NCBI RefSeq assembly: GCF_018688495.1 | Contig: NZ_CP061320.1 | Coordinates: forward strand, 344,586 to 408,585 | From: Polynucleobacter sp. Adler-ghost | Lineage (GTDB): Bacteria > Pseudomonadota > Gammaproteobacteria > Burkholderiales > Burkholderiaceae | Direction: 5' to 3' | DNA: 64,000 bases | In this document: piece by piece, positions 59,490 to 64,000 of the stretch | Layout: each line of letters begins with the position of its first letter | How positions within the stretch are numbered: the stretch's first letter is position 1 | Made by a program: the position numbers and the translations under genes | The notes under the pieces: generated by a model | Seen by the model: the letters and a program-made list of their open reading frames with translations, nothing else | What the model was told of the DNA's origin: nothing | Database searches by the model: none

Positions 59490-60965
59490 ATGGCCGAAGA
59501 AAAACCCCTGTTTTTAATCGACATTGATCGCGCTATTGAGGGTCTGCAGTCTGCTGCCCCTAAAAAAGGTTCGGTATCAGTGGTATCGATTGAGCCATTA
59601 ATCATGCATAGTATTGATCTGGCTAATGCTCTAGATGGTGCTGGATTAGATGATTTAAGTGAGATGACTAACGAGTTAGCGCAGTGTTTTAAGAAAAATG
59701 ATGCGCAAGCCTTTTTGGTGTTGGATGATCTAGTCAGTCTGGTCAGGTCAGAAGTTGCATTTACGCATCCATCGGTAACGAGTGAAGTATCCTGCACTTT
59801 AGAACAATTAAATCAAGCAAAAGTGTTATTCGCTAGCAAGTTATCACAAATCAAAAATGGTTTGCCGATAAGCGAGAATCTTGATGCTATTTCAATAAGG
59901 GATCTGCCTGCTGAGTTAGTTCCTGAGGTGATTCAAGAAGCGATTGAGACTGTCAGTGGTGAAGAGGAAGAGCAGGTCCTTTCGAGGACGTCAATTTCTG
60001 AGTTGCCTACTGCCCCAACTGCGCCCGAGGTATTCCCAGAGCCTTCTCTCGCAGAGCTGAGCGCTTTATTTGCGCCGCGTCTTCATGAAGAGTCTCCGGT
60101 AGTCTTTACTCCTCCAGAGCCTAAAGCATTTTCTTTTCCCGAGGGTTTGACTCGTCCTCTAGAGCGCGAAAATTCATTAGATTATTCAGGAAGTCAGCGT
60201 TACTTAGACAAGCACTTTTCCTTGGATCGCACCCATAATCTCAATCGCATGCAAATAGCGCGAAGCTTAGTCACGAAGGCTGACAACTGGAACGCTGTAG
60301 AGCTTGATTTCTTACTTGGGCGTGAGCAAGATGAGCTCACTAAATCTGGCCAACAATCATTGCGTCATGTATTTGAGAATTTGACAGATGAGCTTTTGAT
60401 TGATGAAGTGTATGCTGATCCTGAGATTGTTCAGCAACTGGTCACGATCATTAGTATCTTGCCACCTTGCCCCAGTATTTTTGCAGTTCAGCAAGATTTA
60501 ATGATTTTTATTGATTTAGACCATATAGCCTTATCGGCTGAACATCTCTTGGCAGCAGGCAAAATGATGGCCGAAATTGGGGGATCACTTGATATACATC
60601 ATGAGGGAGTCCGCTTATCATGCCCATCAAGTTTATTAAGAATGCCCATGGTCTTTTTTGGACGGCATGGGCAAAACTATGCTGTTTCGGCAATTCAATA
60701 TTTAGGGGAAGAGGCTCTCAATAAACCAGTGGATAGTAAGGTAGATGCATTGGGCGAGATTTTGCATCCTGCCAGAATGATTAATCTGCAAGTTGGCAAC
60801 CAGCCTTACTCTATTTATGCCCATGAATTTTTAGGGGTTCAGAATATGAATATCCACCGCAATATCCCTAAATTGTTAGAGCGTCCTTATTGGTTGGCTG
60901 GTATGGCCTTAGATGGCATGAATAATGTGTACCCTTGGGTAGCCTTGGATCGGTTTACTAAATAA
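59490..60965 (+). CDS. CheA-like protein lacking a recognisable kinase domain
   Basis: 491 residues. The N-terminal 130 are helical, with a weakly HPt-like stretch around His40 (MHSIDLANALDGAG) that lacks the Lys/Gly of a phosphorylatable HxLKG site. A Pro/Glu-rich linker spans about 145-215. Helical residues follow; then GKMMAEIGGSLDIHHEG at about 355-372 resembles the last ATPase strand/helix of CheA, leading into a CheW-like P5 domain (375-491, NLQVGNQPYSIYAHEFLGV, RPYWLAGMAL). N-box, DxGxG and GxGxG motifs are not seen. The stop overlaps flgA by 1 base. Confidence 0.62.
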   Translation: MAEEKPLFLIDIDRAIEGLQSAAPKKGSVSVVSIEPLIMHSIDLANALDGAGLDDLSEMTNELAQCFKKNDAQAFLVLDDLVSLVRSEVAFTHPSVTSEVSCTLEQLNQAKVLFASKLSQIKNGLPISENLDAISIRDLPAELVPEVIQEAIETVSGEEEEQVLSRTSISELPTAPTAPEVFPEPSLAELSALFAPRLHEESPVVFTPPEPKAFSFPEGLTRPLERENSLDYSGSQRYLDKHFSLDRTHNLNRMQIARSLVTKADNWNAVELDFLLGREQDELTKSGQQSLRHVFENLTDELLIDEVYADPEIVQQLVTIISILPPCPSIFAVQQDLMIFIDLDHIALSAEHLLAAGKMMAEIGGSLDIHHEGVRLSCPSSLLRMPMVFFGRHGQNYAVSAIQYLGEEALNKPVDSKVDALGEILHPARMINLQVGNQPYSIYAHEFLGVQNMNIHRNIPKLLERPYWLAGMALDGMNNVYPWVALDRFTK

Positions 60966-61651
60966 TGCCGCTTTTTAATCGTTTTTTGATTGGGCTGCTA
61001 TTTTGTACGCTGTCGCAGAGCCTTTATGCTGCTTTACCCCCTGATCTTGAGCAAACCATTAAGCGATTTATACAAAAAAGTCCTACTGTCAATGGCTTGC
61101 GGGTTGAGACGGAGTGGCTCGAACCGAATTTGACTATTCCGGCCTGCTTGGGTGGTAGCATTGAGATTTTGACCCCCCCAGGCGCTCGTTTATGGGGTAG
61201 GTCCATGATTCAATTGCGTTGTGCTAAAGCCGCTTGGTTAATCAATGTCCAGGTCAATATTCATGCTTATGGAGACTATGTTGTCGCCAGCCGCTACCTG
61301 CCTTTTGGTCAAAAGCTGGAAATTGGGGATATTCGGGTAATAGAGGGCGATTTAACCGTTCTGCCCGATGACGTTCTGCGTAACCCTAGGGCTGCTTATG
61401 AGCGGATTTTAGGTAAATCGTTGCAAATGGGTATGCCAATTGGGCTAAACGATTTAAAAGAATCTGCCGTAATAAAGGTAGGGGATCCAGTTAGGATTCA
61501 ATTGACAGGCAAAGATTTCCAGGTTTCTGGAGAAGGTATTGCCCAAACCCCTGGAATGATTGGTGACATGGTTAGAGTGCGATTGTCCGACGGACAGGTT
61601 TTACAAGGCAAGGTATTAAGGCCAGGAATTATTGGCGTTAATATGGAATAA
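60965..61651 (+). CDS. flgA: FlgA, P-ring assembly chaperone of the flagellum
   Basis: 228 residues. A signal peptide ends near SLYAA. The C-terminal SAF/ChapFlgA domain has ASRYLPFGQKLEIGDIRVIEGDL, RILGKSLQMGMPI, KVGDPVRIQLTG and RVRLSDGQVLQGKVLRPGII. FlgA chaperones FlgI when the periplasmic P ring forms. It overlaps the CheA-like gene by 1 base (TAATG), so its translation is coupled. A C7 run is at 61173-61179. flgM and flgN follow, the canonical order flgAMN. Confidence 0.92.
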   Translation: MPLFNRFLIGLLFCTLSQSLYAALPPDLEQTIKRFIQKSPTVNGLRVETEWLEPNLTIPACLGGSIEILTPPGARLWGRSMIQLRCAKAAWLINVQVNIHAYGDYVVASRYLPFGQKLEIGDIRVIEGDLTVLPDDVLRNPRAAYERILGKSLQMGMPIGLNDLKESAVIKVGDPVRIQLTGKDFQVSGEGIAQTPGMIGDMVRVRLSDGQVLQGKVLRPGIIGVNME

Positions 61652-61728
61652 ATCGCTATTTTGCAGTAACATTAGGGTGTTGGAAGTCTAATGATTGTGC
61701 TTTACTAGGCAGTACCAAGGAGAATGAG

Positions 61729-62073
61729 ATGAAAATTAACGAGAATGCACCACTAATTCCGCCAAATACTGGAACAGCTAAACCTGTGCCAGGCTCGAAC
61801 TCGACTGCTAATACAACGAATACAGCATTAAATCAAACCCCAGCATCAGCAGTGAGTCGCCCTGCAGTCAATTTAGATATTGGTTTGGCAGCTAAACTTG
61901 CGGAAGCGCACAGCAGTACAAGCGCTACTAATCAGGTTAGTGATGAGCTCTTAATTAAAAAACTACGCGATAAGGTTGCTACTGGTCAGTTTGAGATTGA
62001 TTACAACAAGATCTCCCAGTCAATGTTGAAGGACGTTGTTGCAGCAATTGGGCAAAAACCAAGTCGTCCTTAA
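61729..62073 (+). CDS. flgM: FlgM, anti-sigma-28 factor
   Basis: 114 residues. The disordered Asn/Thr/Pro-rich N-terminus and helical C-terminus with LIKKLRDKVATGQFEIDYNKISQSMLKDV match FlgM, which holds FliA until the hook is complete and is then exported. AAGGAG sits six bases before the ATG at 61729. The cognate sigma gene fliA lies 0.5 kb on, on the other strand. Confidence 0.9.
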   Translation: MKINENAPLIPPNTGTAKPVPGSNSTANTTNTALNQTPASAVSRPAVNLDIGLAAKLAEAHSSTSATNQVSDELLIKKLRDKVATGQFEIDYNKISQSMLKDVVAAIGQKPSRP

Positions 62074-62176
62074 AGCGAAGACCTGCATTAATTAAATCGT
62101 TTTTGCTGTAATCTTCTTGCTCACGTTCCGAGCTCAATTAGCCTCCTTTTTTACTTAGAAAAAATCTACCCTGCAG

Positions 62177-62590
62177 ATGGTAAAACCACATCCATCCATG
62201 TCTTTTGACGATTTATTAAAGTTCTTAAAGGGTATTGCAAATGCTATTGAGAGTCTGCGCACCGCTTTAGAAGCAAATGATATGGATCGACTTCCAGAAG
62301 CGCTAGACAGTACCAATCAGGCATTGGATGCCATTCAGAATTATCCAGGTGGCGCTGACAAACTCAAGCAAGATATCCACCAATTTGAGTCGGTACAAAC
62401 TAAGCAATTATTAGTGCTACTTGATGAAGCTTCAGTTAATCATCAAATCAATGGGGATCTGATTCGCTTAGCAATGCAACGCAGCTCTGCTATGCAATCT
62501 TTTATTGCTCAGCAAGCACCAAGCGCTACTTACGGAAGTGATGGGGGAGTGCCAGGATCGGTAGGCGGGGTACTATCTCGCAAAGTCTAA
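62177..62590 (+). CDS. flgN: FlgN-like flagellar export chaperone
   Basis: 137 residues, helical (LLKFLKGIANAIESLRTALEAND, SVNHQINGDLIRLAMQRSSAMQSF), with a C-terminal SATYGSDGGVPGSVGGVLSRKV, similar to the YGPDG end of FlgN proteins. FlgN carries FlgK and FlgL to the export gate. The sequence is divergent but order and length fit. Confidence 0.8.
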   Translation: MVKPHPSMSFDDLLKFLKGIANAIESLRTALEANDMDRLPEALDSTNQALDAIQNYPGGADKLKQDIHQFESVQTKQLLVLLDEASVNHQINGDLIRLAMQRSSAMQSFIAQQAPSATYGSDGGVPGSVGGVLSRKV

Positions 62591-62620
62591 GGCAAATAGC
62601 TTTTAATAAGCTAAGACTTT
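62582..62620. terminator. Compound hairpin between flgN and fliA
   Basis: AAAGTCT (62582-62588) pairs with AGACTTT (62614-62620), and an inner TAGCTT (62597-62602) pairs with AAGCTA (62608-62613). It spans the two convergent stop codons and probably ends both transcripts. Confidence 0.5.
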
Positions 62621-63300
62621 AGTTTTGCCCGAATACGGATCATACCTTGCGTATGAATCTGGCTGATGCGCCCAGGGGTAATATTCATGACTTGGGCAAT
62701 TTCTCGATAAGAGAGATCTTCTTGATAATGCAATGCCATGACTAATTTTTCATTATCAGGTAAGCCCGACAAGATAAGGGCTATCCGTTCTGCAAATTGA
62801 CTCATTGCTACAGAGCGCATTGGGTCAGATTCATCGGTATCTGAAGGCATCAGATCATCCGATAAATCATCCAGTGGCATTAAGTGCACCATATTTGTGA
62901 TGATTGCGTGGTAAGCCTCAATAGTCAAATCAGCGCCATGAGCAATTTCTTTTTCAGACGGGTGGCGTCCCAAGGTTTGCTCCAGCCTGCGAGTCACTTT
63001 TTCGATTCCAACTAGTTCATCACGCTGATTGCGCGGCAAAATATCATTTTTTCGGCAGGAGTCATAAATAGCACCCCGTATGCGGGTTTTAGCATAAGCT
63101 TCAAATGCTAAATTGGGTTGAGGTTCATAGCGCTTGAGGGCATCTAATAAACCAGTTAGCCCTTCTTGGATCAGATCATCCACCTCAACATTAGGCGGTA
63201 AGCGAGAGCAAATTTGATGTGCGATCCGCTTTACCAAAGGTAAATGAGTGCGAATAGCTTCATCAATATCAAGAGATGCAAAATAACTAGAAGGCTTCAA
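62611..63300 (-). CDS. fliA: FliA, sigma-28 for flagellar genes
   Basis: 229 residues, a normal FliA length. Region 2: HLPLVKRIAHQICSRLPPNVEVDDLIQEGLTGLLDALKRYE in outline. Region 3: GIEKVTRRLEQTLGRHPSEKE. Region 4: EDLSYREIAQVMNITPGRISQIHTQ. It starts late flagellar promoters and is held by FlgM. It follows the FlhG-like gene with 36 bases between, the common flhF-flhG-fliA order. Confidence 0.95.
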   Translation of the reverse strand: MKPSSYFASLDIDEAIRTHLPLVKRIAHQICSRLPPNVEVDDLIQEGLTGLLDALKRYEPQPNLAFEAYAKTRIRGAIYDSCRKNDILPRNQRDELVGIEKVTRRLEQTLGRHPSEKEIAHGADLTIEAYHAIITNMVHLMPLDDLSDDLMPSDTDESDPMRSVAMSQFAERIALILSGLPDNEKLVMALHYQEDLSYREIAQVMNITPGRISQIHTQGMIRIRAKLKS

Positions 63301-63336
63301 TGACAGATCGCTTAATCGGTTAAAGGTAAATTACTG

Positions 63337-63999
63337 TTAACTGCTAATTTTCGCAGAAATTGCTTTAAAAAAGCCCATCGGCAAAACAAATTCTTCTTGC
63401 GGGCCTTCGCTTGGTGGATTCCAACTCAAATCATCCTGATCCAATGTAACCCGTTTAGCAGTTACCGCAGCAATCCAGCCAATCAATTCAATTTCCTCAT
63501 GCAAGGCAGATCTGGCTGCAAGTTGTAGTCGTTCGAAAGCAGCTGTGCCTGCAGCCTCATCTTCCCCGCCAACGATGATGACCGCTAATGGTTCATCGAC
63601 CTGGAAAATAGCCATTTGGCGTAACATCACCAAGGCCTTGGAAAGAGATGCTTGATCCCCTGCGGTGACTAAAATTCGCTGAATATTGCTGCCATAGAAC
63701 GACACAATTTGTGCTTGCGGGTCAATCGTGGGAAAGATGACATAGTCAATGCCCATCTGTTCTTGGACAAGTCGCACATCAAGCTGGGGATATTTTGCAA
63801 AGCGATGCTCAACTTCAGATCTCAGCTTGGTACTGGTGGCATACCAAAGGTATTCATCAATCTGACGAATACTGCGCGATAAAGGAACTGCGTTATTAAA
63901 GACTTGGCCCAAATCATAACGTGTGGGATATAAAAATCCAGACATGGTTTTACGTTGCGCGAGTGGAATTTCATCGACCAGTAAAACATGGTTATTGTG
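63337..63999 (-). CDS. flhG: FlhG-like (MinD/ParA-type) protein, cut by window end
   Basis: The frame is open to the right edge; about 221 residues are visible. The segment HVLLVDEIPLAQRKT then SGFLYPTRYDLGQVFNNAVPLSRSI aligns by eye with FlhG (VLxxDxDLGLAN...RYTLxDVLxG). The acidic pair and Gly of the usual DxDLG box are replaced by DEIPL, and the P-loop itself lies outside the window. FlhG sets flagellar number and, with FlhF, place. The annotated ATG 63945 is internal. Confidence 0.6.
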   Translation of the reverse strand, partial: HNNHVLLVDEIPLAQRKTMSGFLYPTRYDLGQVFNNAVPLSRSIRQIDEYLWYATSTKLRSEVEHRFAKYPQLDVRLVQEQMGIDYVIFPTIDPQAQIVSFYGSNIQRILVTAGDQASLSKALVMLRQMAIFQVDEPLAVIIVGGEDEAAGTAAFERLQLAARSALHEEIELIGWIAAVTAKRVTLDQDDLSWNPPSEGPQEEFVLPMGFFKAISAKISS

Positions 64000-64000
64000 T

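Noticed and set aside
59860..59872. TTTGCCGATAAG, like a sigma-28 -10 element
   Set aside because: It lies inside the CheA-like gene, codes for conserved-looking residues, and has no TAAA-type -35 at the expected distance.
45..64000. CRISPR arrays, tRNA or rRNA genes, insertion sequences, prophage
   Set aside because: No regular repeat-spacer pattern, cloverleaf, transposase or phage structural gene was seen on either strand.

Overview
The window looks like chromosome of a freshwater betaproteobacterium of the Burkholderiaceae, most likely Polynucleobacter or a close relative. The grounds are the family make-up (monomeric NADP-isocitrate dehydrogenase, a DUF6352-type protein, MsrP/MsrQ, phasin, DUF2889, Liv-type transporter), a base composition of roughly mid-40s % GC by eye, short intergenic gaps and small operons. 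No tRNA, rRNA, CRISPR array, insertion sequence or prophage was seen. The species assignment is inference.

Layout. 1-6.9 kb: end of a GMC oxidoreductase, an EamA exporter, and a branched-chain amino-acid-type ABC transporter in which one permease and one ATPase are fused. 6.9-9.3 kb: a sulfide/persulfide-response group (TauE/SafE exporter, persulfide-dioxygenase-like hydrolase with an apparent frameshift in a T8 run, BigR-like ArsR repressor, DUF2892 protein) around an AT-rich palindrome. 9.3-12.1 kb: a leftward operon behind tandem Fur-box-like palindromes that encodes an envelope protein, a periplasmic FMN-binding protein, ApbE and a His-containing membrane protein. 12.1-30 kb: mostly housekeeping genes (endonuclease, lytic transglycosylase, FKBP, MFS, icd, msrPQ, lipocalin, SDR, pseudouridine synthase, pterin dehydratase, GNAT, PpiC-type foldase, phasin). 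30-34.3 kb: a leftward NhaR-like regulator/SbtA/DUF6671 operon facing a TerC-UspA fusion. 34.4-41.1 kb: a small HPF-like protein followed by an RND heavy-metal efflux set (outer-membrane factor, fusion protein, pump) and a PII-like protein. 41.1-45.3 kb: VOC protein, HAD hydrolase and a large FAD/Fe-S dehydrogenase.

45.4-64 kb is the most unusual part. It has three bactofilins around a RodZ-like membrane HTH protein, then unrecognised small membrane or secreted proteins, a GGDEF diguanylate cyclase and RpoN. A tightly packed rightward gene string follows: a YcgR-like PilZ protein, a bitopic protein, a PDZ membrane protein, a CheW-like protein, a PilJ/MCP-like membrane protein, a CheA-like protein, then flgA, flgM and flgN, facing fliA and an flhG-like gene cut by the window end.

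The receptor, CheW and CheA homologues appear to be a chemosensory core without signalling chemistry. The receptor lacks a canonical MCP tip. The CheA-like protein keeps a C-terminal CheW-like domain and only the tail of the ATPase domain, with no recognisable ATP-binding motifs. Its stop codon overlaps the flgA start. My hypothesis is that a Pil/Chp-type array was reduced to a structural or c-di-GMP-responsive scaffold serving flagellar assembly or placement, possibly with the bactofilins. This rests on reading the sequence and on family knowledge, without any search.
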